64,000 nucleotides of DNA from Ensifer adhaerens (lineage in GTDB: Bacteria > Pseudomonadota > Alphaproteobacteria > Rhizobiales > Rhizobiaceae): the NCBI RefSeq assembly GCF_002007205.1, contig NZ_LAZS01000006.1, forward strand, positions 930,001 through 994,000, given 5' to 3'. How positions within the stretch are numbered: the stretch's first letter is position 1; each line of letters begins with the position of its first letter. The notes under the pieces were generated by a model. It was not told where the DNA came from. It worked only from the letters and a program-made list of their open reading frames with translations, and searched no databases. Below, piece after piece: positions 1-8,164 of this stretch. The position numbers and the translations under genes are program-made.

Positions 1-1
1 G

Positions 2-1009
2 CAGCTTCTGTCCGGCAACCGCGCCGTGGTCGCCGCACCGCTCGACGAACTGATGGCGGAGGCCAACCAGACGCTCGTTCAGGGCCTGGCGATTTCCGGG
101 GCCGTCGTGGCGCTCGCAGTGCTTGCCTCGCTCGTCCTGGCCCATCTGATCACTAAGGGGCTGAACCAACTCACCGCCAGCGCCAACCGGCTGCAGGACC
201 TCGACTTCACCACGCCGATCGACGTTTCCTCGCATGTCAGCGAGATTTCGACGCTCGGCGGCGCCATGAACCGCGCGCGCGACGCGATCTTCACCTTCGC
301 GCTCTACGTGCCGAAGGAACTGGTGCGCAAGGGCATCGAATCCGGCCATTTCAGCGGCCGCTCCGCCTGGCGCCAGGAGGTGACCGCGCTCTTCACCGAC
401 ATCTACGATTTCACCACCCTCAGCGAACGGCACGCGCCGGAGGAGGTGGTGGCGATGCTGTCGGAATATTTCGACATCTTCAGCGAGACGGTCGGCGAAC
501 ACGACGGCACGATCATCCAGTTCCTCGGCGATTCGGTGTTTGCCATGTGGAACGCCCCGGCAGCGGACGACAGGCACGCCGAGAATGCCTGTCGCTGCGC
601 GCTCGCAGTCCAGCAGCGGCTCAGCATCTTCAACGAAGCGCAGCGCAAGAAGGGGCTGCCGGAGTTCCGCACGCGCTTCGGCATCCACACCGGCACCGCC
701 GTCGTCGGCAATGTCGGCGCCAAGGAGCGGCTGCAATACACCGCCATGGGCGACACGGTGAACGTCGCCTCCCGCCTCGAAGGCATGAACAAGAACTACG
801 GCACCATGATCATGGCCAGCGGCGCGGTCGTCGCCCAGGCCGGTGGCGCGATTCACTTCCGGCCGCTCGGCACGGCGCAGGCCAAGGGCCGCGCCTCGGC
901 GCTGGAGATTTATGAGGTGCTGGGCGCCGACCCGACGGAGCCGGCGGCTGTCAATGACGGGCAGGAACGCCGCGACGGTTCTTCGGACAGCTCCGAGAGC
1001 GGCGGCTAG
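2..1009 (+). CDS. Class III adenylate/guanylate cyclase with HAMP domain (5'-truncated by window edge)
   Basis: This is the C-terminal part of a membrane-bound class III nucleotide cyclase; the frame is open to the window edge, so the start lies upstream. In the visible part a transmembrane helix (about residues 23-45) is followed by a HAMP linker and a cyclase domain. Metal-binding aspartates sit in FTDIYDF and GDSVFAMW. The segment YTAMGDTVNVASR carries the substrate-specificity aspartate and the transition-state Asn and Arg, so the enzyme should be active and make cAMP or cGMP in response to a periplasmic signal. The missing N-terminus is presumably the sensor. It converges on a second, unrelated cyclase just 3 bp away. 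Whether it makes cAMP or cGMP cannot be settled by eye. Confidence 0.85.
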   Translation, partial: QLLSGNRAVVAAPLDELMAEANQTLVQGLAISGAVVALAVLASLVLAHLITKGLNQLTASANRLQDLDFTTPIDVSSHVSEISTLGGAMNRARDAIFTFALYVPKELVRKGIESGHFSGRSAWRQEVTALFTDIYDFTTLSERHAPEEVVAMLSEYFDIFSETVGEHDGTIIQFLGDSVFAMWNAPAADDRHAENACRCALAVQQRLSIFNEAQRKKGLPEFRTRFGIHTGTAVVGNVGAKERLQYTAMGDTVNVASRLEGMNKNYGTMIMASGAVVAQAGGAIHFRPLGTAQAKGRASALEIYEVLGADPTEPAAVNDGQERRDGSSDSSESGG

Positions 1010-1012
1010 AGG

Positions 1013-1966
1013 TCAGGAGCCGAGGCTGCGTCTCTGCCGCGTGACCCAGCGGATGCCCCCGACCACGGCAAAGGCGAGCAGCGGCCAGATGGCCCAGAAC
1101 ACGCCGCGCCAGGTCACGAGATTGATGGTGAGAAGCACCAATCCGGACAGCACCAGCATGCCGATGCCGCGATCCACCCACGGGTTGGTCCTGAGCCAGG
1201 CGAGGCCGGCAAGGATCGCCAGGCCGAGCAGCGGCCAAACGGCCCAGAAGGTTCCGTTCCAGGCGAGCAGGTTGAGGGCGACCAGTCCTGCGGCGACGAC
1301 GCTGAGAACCGGGAGCGACCCGCTCCTGATCGCCGCAATCACGCCGATCTGTTCTGGCTCCGGGCGCGGCTGCCCCGCATCCGAAGCGGCCCCGTCGGCA
1401 CGACGGCCGAAGGTCTCGCTCGCAAACGCCGGACGGGCATCGGCAGCACCGATGCGCACGGCATAACTCGGCACTCCGCCATCGATGTTCTTGACCTCGA
1501 GCGCCCCGAGAAAATCGAAACCGACGGCGACCTTGTTGCGCACTTGGTCGTAGACGGTGTTGGAGATGACGATGCCGCCGGCCGGTGCGGACGCCTGCAG
1601 GCGCGCGGCAACATTGACGCCGTCGCCATAGAGATCGTCACCCTCGGCGATCACGTCGCCGAGATTGATGCCGATGCGAAACAGCATCTGCTCGTCGGGC
1701 AGGCATTTGGCGTTGCAGCCGGCGAGCTCGTTCTGCACATCGATCGCTGTGCGCAAGGCCTCGACGACGCTCGGAAACTCGGCGATCAGGCCGTCGCCCC
1801 AGGTGTTGACGACACGGCCCCCGTGCGCCTCGATAAGCCGCCCCATGGCATCGCGGTGGCGCTTCAACGTGGCGAGCGTGCCCTCCTCGTCGGCGCGCAT
1901 CAGTCGCGTGTAGTCCTGGACATCTGCGGAAAAGATCGTCGTCAGCTTGCGACGTGTCTCAGACAT
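1013..1966 (-). CDS. Adenylate cyclase with duplicated C-terminal membrane module
   Basis: A class III cyclase catalytic domain opens the protein (about residues 8-170). Metal aspartates are in FSADVQDYTRLM and NTWGDGLIAEF, and GDGVNVAARLQ follows. This N-terminal arrangement resembles the many rhizobial cyclases that carry varied C-terminal modules. Here the C-terminal third (about 225-310) is an internal duplication of a two-helix membrane unit: FWAVWPLLGLAILAG and FWAIWPLLAFAVVGG are matching segments. The catalytic domain would face the cytoplasm and be anchored by its tail. The start is the ATG of MSETRRKL, preceded by a purine-rich GAGGA. It is convergent with the HAMP cyclase. The product is probably cAMP, and the signal is unknown. 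Confidence 0.85.
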   Translation of the reverse strand: MSETRRKLTTIFSADVQDYTRLMRADEEGTLATLKRHRDAMGRLIEAHGGRVVNTWGDGLIAEFPSVVEALRTAIDVQNELAGCNAKCLPDEQMLFRIGINLGDVIAEGDDLYGDGVNVAARLQASAPAGGIVISNTVYDQVRNKVAVGFDFLGALEVKNIDGGVPSYAVRIGAADARPAFASETFGRRADGAASDAGQPRPEPEQIGVIAAIRSGSLPVLSVVAAGLVALNLLAWNGTFWAVWPLLGLAILAGLAWLRTNPWVDRGIGMLVLSGLVLLTINLVTWRGVFWAIWPLLAFAVVGGIRWVTRQRRSLGS

Positions 1967-2375
1967 CGCTTCGTCCTCCTCAAAGCCGCAGCCGCGGCAG
2001 TCGCACCGGTGCCGGCCGAGCCCTGCTCGTGAGACCGCTTGCGCACCTCACCTGGCGGCGAATGTCGCGTGGCAGGCTCCCACTTTATCGTACGCACAGC
2101 AATATCGATACGAACGCTCGAAGGTTCAAGCTATGCGTGCGCCAAAAATGCGGATTGCGTCGTCGGGATTGATCGCTCGCCTGACGATAAGGCTGGCGGT
2201 CCCGAGCAAGGACGGCCGGATCCTGGATCCAAACCAAGGCACAAACGGAGCTGGACACGTGCAAGAACCGCCAGAAAGCTTCAAGGCCAGGGCGGCACCT
2301 GCCGCACCAGGATAGTGTGATCGAACGGGCCACAACGCGCGCCCGAGGCCCAGAAAAACGCTCGCTCCAGAAACG
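1967..2375. other. Intergenic region without a recognisable gene
   Basis: About 400 bp lie between the divergent cyclase start and the tRNA-Leu terminator. No convincing coding frame or RNA gene was seen. It presumably holds the cyclase promoter. Confidence 0.5.
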
Positions 2376-2402
2376 AAAAAACCCCGGATGACCGGGGTTT
2401 TT
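2376..2402 (-). terminator. Rho-independent terminator of tRNA-Leu
   Basis: A perfect 11-bp stem AAAAACCCCGG / CCGGGGTTTTT closes on the loop ATGA. It lies about 35 bp beyond the 3' end of the minus-strand tRNA-Leu. The A- and T-rich ends make it usable in both directions. Confidence 0.85.
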
Positions 2403-2435
2403 CAGGAACCAAATCAAAGACTTGGTTTGGGAATT

Positions 2436-2522
2436 TGGTGCCCAGAAGAGGACTCGAACCTCCACACCCTTGCGAGTACCAGCACCTGAAGCTGGCGCGT
2501 CTACCAATTCCGCCATCTGGGC
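2436..2522 (-). tRNA. tRNA-Leu (anticodon CAG)
   Basis: Read on the minus strand this is an 87-nt class II tRNA. The acceptor stem GCCCAGA pairs with TCTGGGC, followed by A and an encoded CCA. The anticodon stem-loop has loop TTCAGGT, giving anticodon CAG (reads CUG). There is a long variable arm and the T-loop GGTTCGAGTCC. It decodes the main leucine codon of this GC-rich genome. Confidence 0.95.
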
Positions 2523-2599
2523 GACGAGCGGGGGTGTAAAAGGCCCGAGCCGAAGTGTCAACAGGCTTTTTGAAGTTTTCGTGTCGGAGGACAAAAAAC

Positions 2600-4033
2600 T
2601 CAGTTCGAGGCGGTTTTTGCCCAATGCCGGATTGTGGATAGACCGCTCGACAGCAGCCCTTCGGCCGCCTCGGCCGTGTCCGCCTCGACATAACAACGCA
2701 TCTCCGGCGCATTTCCGGAGGGGCGGAAGTGGATGATCCGGCCATCGTCGAGCGTCACCCTCAGCCCGTCGATGTCGCTGACGGCGACCGGCTGGCCGAT
2801 CGACGCCAGGAACGCCGCGAGATTTTCGTCGCCGCCGCGCAAATAGGCCATCAGCCGGACGCTGGTTTCGACCGGGAAGTTTTCGAGCCGGTCGCTGAGC
2901 GCCACGGGAAGCCGATAGGAGGCGGCCAGCGCCGGCAGCGAGAGTTTGGCTTCTGCCGCCGCAGCCAGTGCGGCGACGATCGGCAGGACGCAGTCTCGGG
3001 TGGGCAACGGCTGGAGCGTTGCGCCGTTGACGACGAAGGAGGTGGCCGTCAGCGTGCCGCCATTGGCCTCGAAGCCGGCAACCTTTTGGGCGCCCTCTTC
3101 AAGCGCCTGCTGCATTCCGGCGATCACGAAGGGGGATCCGACGCGGGTGCGCAGCACGGAAAGCCCTTCCCGGCGTTCGAGGCCGGAATTCGACGTCACC
3201 GGCGTGACGGCAAGCGTCGCTCCGACGAAGCCGCAGGCAATCAGCCCCAGGAGATCGCCGCGCAGCGGCGAACCGTTCTCGTCCGCGACCAGCGGTCGAT
3301 CACCGTCGCCGTCCGCCGATACGATCGCATCGAGCCTGTGTTCGCGGGCCCACGCCTGAAGCCGTTCGATCGTTTCGGTGGAGACGGCCTCCGTATCGAC
3401 CGGGATAAAATGTTCCGAGCGTCCAAGGGCCACGACATCGGCGCCAAAGAAGGCGATCAGGTCGGCGAGAAGATCGCGGGCAACGGTGCTGTGCTGGTAG
3501 ACGCCGACCTTTACGCCGGCGAGCGCGCCGGCGGGCAACAACTGCCGGTTTCGCTCGATGAAAAGCGCGGCGGCGCGCGGCGCGTGATCCTCACCGATTC
3601 CCTGATCGGCCACCGGAGCGACCTGACCGGCGATTTCATCGGCAATCCGGCTGATCGCGACCTCGTCTTCCTTGTCGATCTCGCCGTCCGGCCGGTAAAA
3701 CTTGATGCCGTTGCGGTCGGCCGGGATATGGGAGCCGGTGATCATCAGGCCGGCCGCTCCGCATTCGCGGCCATAGAGCGCAAGCGCCGGTGTCGGCACG
3801 GTCCCGCAATCGAAGACGCGCAGCCCCTCCCGCGAAAGTGCCGAAGCGCAGACGGCAGCAATCTCCGGGCTCGAATCGCGAAAATCGCGGGCGATTACGA
3901 TCGGATCGCCCGGCTGGCTGCGCCCGGAGGTCAGAAGGTACCGCGCAAACGCAGTGGCGTAGCGGGCGGACGGCTCACCCTTCAGTTCCTCTGAAAGGCC
4001 GCGCAGGCCGCTGGTTCCAAACTTCAACTGCAT
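2600..4033 (-). CDS. Phosphomannomutase / phosphohexomutase family protein
   Basis: A 477-residue alpha-D-phosphohexomutase, which interconverts hexose 6- and 1-phosphates for sugar-nucleotide and surface-polysaccharide synthesis. The N-terminal FGTSGLRG is the family signature. The phosphoserine loop is TGSHIPADRNGIKFY (serine near residue 101), the metal loop is SADGDGDRP, and the C-terminal phosphate-binding loop is RPSGNAPEMR. I start it at the ATG giving MQLKFGTSG, preceded by GGAGAATGTG; the frame stays open further upstream, but that part has no family character. Mannose specificity is likely but cannot be separated from glucose or glucosamine mutase activity by eye. It stands alone between tRNA-Leu and a divergent BA14K gene. 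Confidence 0.88.
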   Translation of the reverse strand: MQLKFGTSGLRGLSEELKGEPSARYATAFARYLLTSGRSQPGDPIVIARDFRDSSPEIAAVCASALSREGLRVFDCGTVPTPALALYGRECGAAGLMITGSHIPADRNGIKFYRPDGEIDKEDEVAISRIADEIAGQVAPVADQGIGEDHAPRAAALFIERNRQLLPAGALAGVKVGVYQHSTVARDLLADLIAFFGADVVALGRSEHFIPVDTEAVSTETIERLQAWAREHRLDAIVSADGDGDRPLVADENGSPLRGDLLGLIACGFVGATLAVTPVTSNSGLERREGLSVLRTRVGSPFVIAGMQQALEEGAQKVAGFEANGGTLTATSFVVNGATLQPLPTRDCVLPIVAALAAAAEAKLSLPALAASYRLPVALSDRLENFPVETSVRLMAYLRGGDENLAAFLASIGQPVAVSDIDGLRVTLDDGRIIHFRPSGNAPEMRCYVEADTAEAAEGLLSSGLSTIRHWAKTASN

Positions 4034-4250
4034 CACATTCTCCGCTGCCCGTTGTCGGGCGAAAAAGGGACAAAAATCGAAGGGCGCGTACCCGGGACAG
4101 GCGCGCTCCGGGCAAGGTGGCGACCGGCCGGAATTCCGACGCTCCCTTCTGCATGCTCCCCGCCCATTGCCATGAATAAACCAAGAAAAGCAAACGTAAT
4201 ACAGGCAGGGACACAACCGGGAGGCAGTACCTTCCGAAAGCGAGGACAAA

Positions 4251-4778
4251 ATGACGGGATTTCGCAATTTCGTTATCGGCTGCAGTCTGGCCGCCGCCTC
4301 CCTGATCACCCCCGTCGGACCTGTTCAGGCGATGCCTCTTCAGGCGCCCGACCTACAGATCAAGGCACAAGGCGACGTGCAGAATGTGCAGTACTACCAT
4401 CGCCGTTACGGCGGCTATGGCGGATACGGTTGGCGTGGCGGCTGGGGAGGCCCCTACTACCGGCGCGGATGGGGTAGCCCCTACTATGGCGGCTCCGGCC
4501 TGACCTTGTACTTCGGCTCGGGCGGCTACTATGGTGGCGGTTATTATGGCGGCGGGTACTATCCCCGTTACGGCTACTACCCGCGCTCTGGCTACTATCG
4601 CGACTATTACCCCCGTCGCTATTACGGCGGTAACTCCTACTATCGCGACCGGTATGTCGGTGGCGGCAGCGCGCATGTTAATTGGTGCCTGTCGCGCTAC
4701 CGTTCCTACAATCCGGCGACCAACCGGTTCCTGAGCTACGGCGGCGCCTACAAGGCGTGCTATTCGCCCTATCGCTAG
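4251..4778 (+). CDS. BA14K-family exported protein with Gly/Tyr-rich repeats
   Basis: A 175-residue secreted or envelope protein. A signal peptide (about residues 1-27, cleaving near PVQA-MP) is followed by a low-complexity stretch of Gly-Gly-Tyr/Tyr-Tyr-Arg repeats (about 45-135). The C-terminal BA14K motif follows: HVNWCLSRYRSYNPAT, then FLSYGGAYKACYSPY, with the two family cysteines. Brucella BA14K is an immunoreactive lectin-like protein; the role in rhizobia is not established. The repeat section is much longer than in minimal family members and may be structural or wall-associating. SD is AGCGAGGACAAA. Confidence 0.85.
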   Translation: MTGFRNFVIGCSLAAASLITPVGPVQAMPLQAPDLQIKAQGDVQNVQYYHRRYGGYGGYGWRGGWGGPYYRRGWGSPYYGGSGLTLYFGSGGYYGGGYYGGGYYPRYGYYPRSGYYRDYYPRRYYGGNSYYRDRYVGGGSAHVNWCLSRYRSYNPATNRFLSYGGAYKACYSPYR

Positions 4779-5006
4779 AGCCGGTTGCGTTCCAGTAGAC
4801 GTGTACCGAAGTCTCTGGCGCCCTGATCCAGCCCGGCTTGGTCGCGCCGCCTCGGTCTTTCTCTCAGCCCCGCGCGAGCGGGAGGCGGGTATTCCGTGCG
4901 ATATGCTCTGCATACAGCCCAAGATCTCGGCGGTGCCGGTTAAGCCGGAATTAACCGCGACGGCCTACCGTTTCGAGACGATCCACCATGCTGCCCGGGA
5001 TGAACC

Positions 5007-5765
5007 ATGCTGCTTCCGACCCAGCAATCCGCCGCCACCGCGACGACCAATCTGGTCGGCTCGATCCTCAAGGACATCGAAAAACGGCAGACGGAGGAAC
5101 AGGAAAAGGCCAAGGGCACAAAGGACGACAGGATCCTGAGGGCGCAGGTCGAGCCCGACGGCGCGCAAAAGGTCGCCAACGAGAAGATCAACGGTTACTT
5201 CTTCGATCATGCGCGCAACGACGCCAACAACAACCGCGCCGTGCTCATCCGTGAGGTCGGAAAATTCTTCGACCTCGAGCGCGAAACGTTCAAGTCCGAT
5301 GCCGCCTTTGCACGGGAAATCGAGAACCAGCTGAAGCAGCTGGAATCGCCCGCCATTGCGACGATCGAAGAGGAACTGGGGCTCGACAAGCTCGGCCTGT
5401 CGCTTGCGGAGTTGGTCGAGGCGCTCAAGAACCCAGGCGGCCCTGAAAACGACGCACTGAAGGTTGCCCTCGGCGAAACGAGCGACAAGGGACCTCAAAG
5501 CGCTGCGCAAGCCGCAAATGCCGTCGACCGCCTGAGGAGCGCGGCGGAGCCTGCGTCGACCGAGGAAGCCCAGCTCAACAGCCTGCGCGGCGATCCGACG
5601 CGAAGAACAGACAAGCTGTCGCTCGACGAAGAAGAGCAGCAGTTGCGGGCGCTCCAGCTCAAGGACGAGATGGAAGTTATCGCCGACCGGCGCACGGCGG
5701 AACAACCACCCTTGCTGCGCTTCGACGACAATGGCCTCTATAGCCTGGCTGCCCTAAGCCTCTGA
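5007..5765 (+). CDS. Hypothetical protein, predicted mostly alpha-helical
   Basis: I do not recognise this 252-residue protein. It has no signal peptide or membrane helix, is rich in Glu, Lys, Ala and Gln, and is probably largely helical with coiled-coil tendency (KDIEKRQTEEQEKAKG near the N-terminus, DEEEQQLRALQLKDEMEVI near the C-terminus). Codon use matches its neighbours. An upstream ATG at 4988 is in another frame. Its 3' end overlaps the convergent DUF6665 gene by 12 bp. The long acidic protein downstream is also rhizobial in character, so the two may be related in function, but nothing shows this directly. Confidence 0.65.
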   Translation: MLLPTQQSAATATTNLVGSILKDIEKRQTEEQEKAKGTKDDRILRAQVEPDGAQKVANEKINGYFFDHARNDANNNRAVLIREVGKFFDLERETFKSDAAFAREIENQLKQLESPAIATIEEELGLDKLGLSLAELVEALKNPGGPENDALKVALGETSDKGPQSAAQAANAVDRLRSAAEPASTEEAQLNSLRGDPTRRTDKLSLDEEEQQLRALQLKDEMEVIADRRTAEQPPLLRFDDNGLYSLAALSL

Positions 5766-6095
5766 CGGCTTCCTGCGCACGATACCGAGCCGCGCCATGA
5801 CCTCCTTGGGTATGCCATAGCGGCGCACCGCGTCGCGGCTGTCGCGCAGGCCGCAGATTTCCCGCTGGATGAAGAAGGCCCAGACGGCATCGGCCGCCTC
5901 GTCGAGGATCCGCTCGCGCAGATCCGCTGCCACATCCCCTTGCAATGCCGCGAGCGCGGCAAGCGCCTTTTCCACCTTGAGGCCATGCCGCCCAAGCGCA
6001 TCGGCGCGCTCGGACATCAGTTCGTATTCGAGCACGTTGAAGGCGCCGGCCGTCGAAAAGTTCGGGCTTAAGGCTTTTGGGGGACGGACCGTCAT
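5754..6095 (-). CDS. DUF6665-like small protein
   Basis: A 113-residue cytoplasmic protein with the recurring rhizobial pattern of an N-terminal phenylalanine/tyrosine-rich patch (NVLEYELMSERADALGR), an alanine-rich helix, and a conserved tail containing ADAVWAFFIQREICGLRD and YGIPKEVMARLG. I equate this with the DUF6665 family from memory of that motif. The start MTVRPPK has a well-spaced GAGGAG; an in-frame ATG 18 bp upstream lacks one. It overlaps the convergent gene at its 3' end. Function is unknown. Confidence 0.7.
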   Translation of the reverse strand: MTVRPPKALSPNFSTAGAFNVLEYELMSERADALGRHGLKVEKALAALAALQGDVAADLRERILDEAADAVWAFFIQREICGLRDSRDAVRRYGIPKEVMARLGIVRRKPSEA

Positions 6096-6416
6096 CCGAA
6101 ACTCCTCGCGCATGGGGCCGCTACCGAACAAGGATACGCCTTGGCGAGCCGCGCACAAGCCGCGGAAGGAGGTACCGAGCGCCCAAACATGGTTAAGAAT
6201 TCATAAACCTCTTTCCCCTAACCTAAACCCATCATGCCGATTCCCTTATCCGCGGACGAGCCGCGGCTGTCTGGCCCCTGGCCATGACGCGCATGAGGCG
6301 CCAACCCGAAAGTGATGAGCAGAAGCGTGCGCACGCAAGCCGGAAAACGGTCTGCGATCAGGCGCATAGCCCGCATCGTCGGTGATCGACGATTGGTCAA
6401 CGCGAGGTCAAGCGAG
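6096..6416. other. Divergent intergenic region
   Basis: About 320 bp separate the DUF6665 gene from the acidic-protein gene. It contains an AT-richer patch (6188-6235) that may hold promoters. No gene or structured RNA was recognised. Confidence 0.5.
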
Positions 6417-8024
6417 ATGGAGACCAGAATGCTGATACCCATCCAGGCGGCCCGAACCGCGGCAGCCACCAGCGAAGACAGCAGCGCAAAAACGCAGCCC
6501 GTTGCGCCGTTGACGGCCAGCCAGCGCGGCGAGGCGATACAGAAAATCCTCGATGCGTTGACACGGCATCTCTCCGGCCGCGAGATCCTCTCAAAGGACG
6601 CGCTGGTGCGGCTGATGGAGGATCTGGCACGCATCCTGAAATTTCCTCCGCTTCCTCAGGAGGGCGGGCGCGATTTCGTCCGGCGGCTGGTCGCCTTCCT
6701 CGAAACGATGCCTACGTCCGACCGCCTGCTTCTGGAGCGCCAGCTCGGCGGGCGCAATCTCTCCCTCCGCGTCGGCCTGCTGGCGGACCTGCCGGCGATC
6801 CGCAATGGCTCGAGCACGCCGGGCGGTCCCGCGACACCCATGCCCGCCCAGGCGCGCGACGTCATCCTGCGCAACCCTTCGCTCCAGCCGGCCCTGCCGT
6901 TCAGCCCGGCCGCCACACGGGCGCCAATCGCCGGTGAAGTCGCGCTGTTGCAGGCGGTCCTGCGCAAGACCTTCGGGGTCGGCAACGACTTGGTCGAGCC
7001 GCAGGGCGACGATCTGGAGCAGGCCGGGACCGAAGCGCCATCGAAAAGCCCAGGCGAAAAGCCGACGGAACGAAGCGAGGCGCGCGCAAGCGGCGCAAGG
7101 AGCACGTCGTCAGGCGACGCCGCGATCGGCGGCGCTGCCTCCCTGCTCACGGGCGAAGGCGAGATCGCGGAAACGGCATCGCTGGCGGAAGCGATGATCG
7201 AGGCCGACGAGGTCCTGCAATCCGCCGAGAGCGGCGAAGTGGAAGTCCCGGTCGAAGACAACGCAACGCCCCTCGAGGGGCATGTCGCCGATGAGATGGA
7301 GGCGACCGACACGATCGAAGGCGAAGACCCCGACGGAACCTACGGCCCGCTGCCCGACGCCGACGAGGAAGACGGGCACCGGAACACCCCGGCTACAGGT
7401 CGCAACGATCCGGAGGCACGCTCGGCGCGCGTGCTTTCCGAGGCGATCAAGACGCTCATTCGCGACAGCGTGTCCTTGCCCGCCGGGGCATCTGACGGCG
7501 ACCCTCAATCGTCGGCGGAGCAGGCGGACGAGGCGGCGGCGACACCATCCCAGACCTCCGCCAAGGAAACCGGCACGCCAGCGCGCGCCGCAGACGCTGC
7601 CGCCCGCCAGCGCGCCGCCACGGACGCCGGTGCCGCCTTGCCGTCCCTGCTCGACGATGGCGCCGAGGAAACCGCTGCCCCGCAGCGCTCACCCACAGAC
7701 GTGCGGCCGCAACGCGCCACGGACGAGCAGACGATGCAGCAGATGATCGCCAGGCTGGTGGAGAACGGCCTGCCGCGCGAGGCCATCCCTTTCACCATGA
7801 TCCCCTACCCTCCGGCCGCCAGCGAGGCGGAAGGCGAAGACCATTCGCGCGGGATGCCCGGAGGCTCCGGCGAAGACGCATCCGGCGAAGAACAGACGGC
7901 GGAAGAGGGAAGCGACGGCAATCCGGAAGACGGAGAGCCGGCCGGCGAAGCCATGCCGGATGATGAGGCACCGGAAACGCCTGATGCCTACGATCTTTAT
8001 CGCAGGCTCGGCGGCCTCGGCTAG
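6417..8024 (+). CDS. Large acidic hypothetical protein
   Basis: About 535 residues and not recognised. A folded-looking N-terminal section (residues about 25-130) contains SGREILSKDALVRLMEDLA and DRLLLERQLGGRNLSLRVGL. The rest is long, disordered-looking and rich in Glu, Asp, Ala, Pro and Gly. A short hydrophobic motif near the C-terminus reads ARLVENGLPREAIPFTMI. There is no signal peptide or membrane helix. The layout (small domain, long acidic linker, terminal motif) resembles scaffold or secreted proteins, but no function can be assigned. The start is uncertain: ATG 6417 has GAGGT upstream, ATG 6429 is also possible, and the frame is open to 6312. Confidence 0.65.
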   Translation: METRMLIPIQAARTAAATSEDSSAKTQPVAPLTASQRGEAIQKILDALTRHLSGREILSKDALVRLMEDLARILKFPPLPQEGGRDFVRRLVAFLETMPTSDRLLLERQLGGRNLSLRVGLLADLPAIRNGSSTPGGPATPMPAQARDVILRNPSLQPALPFSPAATRAPIAGEVALLQAVLRKTFGVGNDLVEPQGDDLEQAGTEAPSKSPGEKPTERSEARASGARSTSSGDAAIGGAASLLTGEGEIAETASLAEAMIEADEVLQSAESGEVEVPVEDNATPLEGHVADEMEATDTIEGEDPDGTYGPLPDADEEDGHRNTPATGRNDPEARSARVLSEAIKTLIRDSVSLPAGASDGDPQSSAEQADEAAATPSQTSAKETGTPARAADAAARQRAATDAGAALPSLLDDGAEETAAPQRSPTDVRPQRATDEQTMQQMIARLVENGLPREAIPFTMIPYPPAASEAEGEDHSRGMPGGSGEDASGEEQTAEEGSDGNPEDGEPAGEAMPDDEAPETPDAYDLYRRLGGLG

Positions 8025-8109
8025 GCGGCCCGGGACGCTCAACTTGGGCCGGTCCTTGCGCGGCTTCGGTGGAAAGCCGCTTCAGCGCGCCGGAATGACC
8101 TTACAAAGA

Positions 8110-8141
8110 AAAACCCGCGGAGATCGCTCTCCGCGGGTTTT
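8110..8141 (-). terminator. Rho-independent terminator of rpsA
   Basis: A 14-bp stem AAAACCCGCGGAGA / TCTCCGCGGGTTTT with loop TCGC lies 24 bp beyond the rpsA stop codon. The A and T tails let it serve both the minus-strand rpsA and the convergent plus-strand gene. Confidence 0.9.
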
Positions 8142-8164
8142 CCAATTCAAACGTCAGGCAACGA

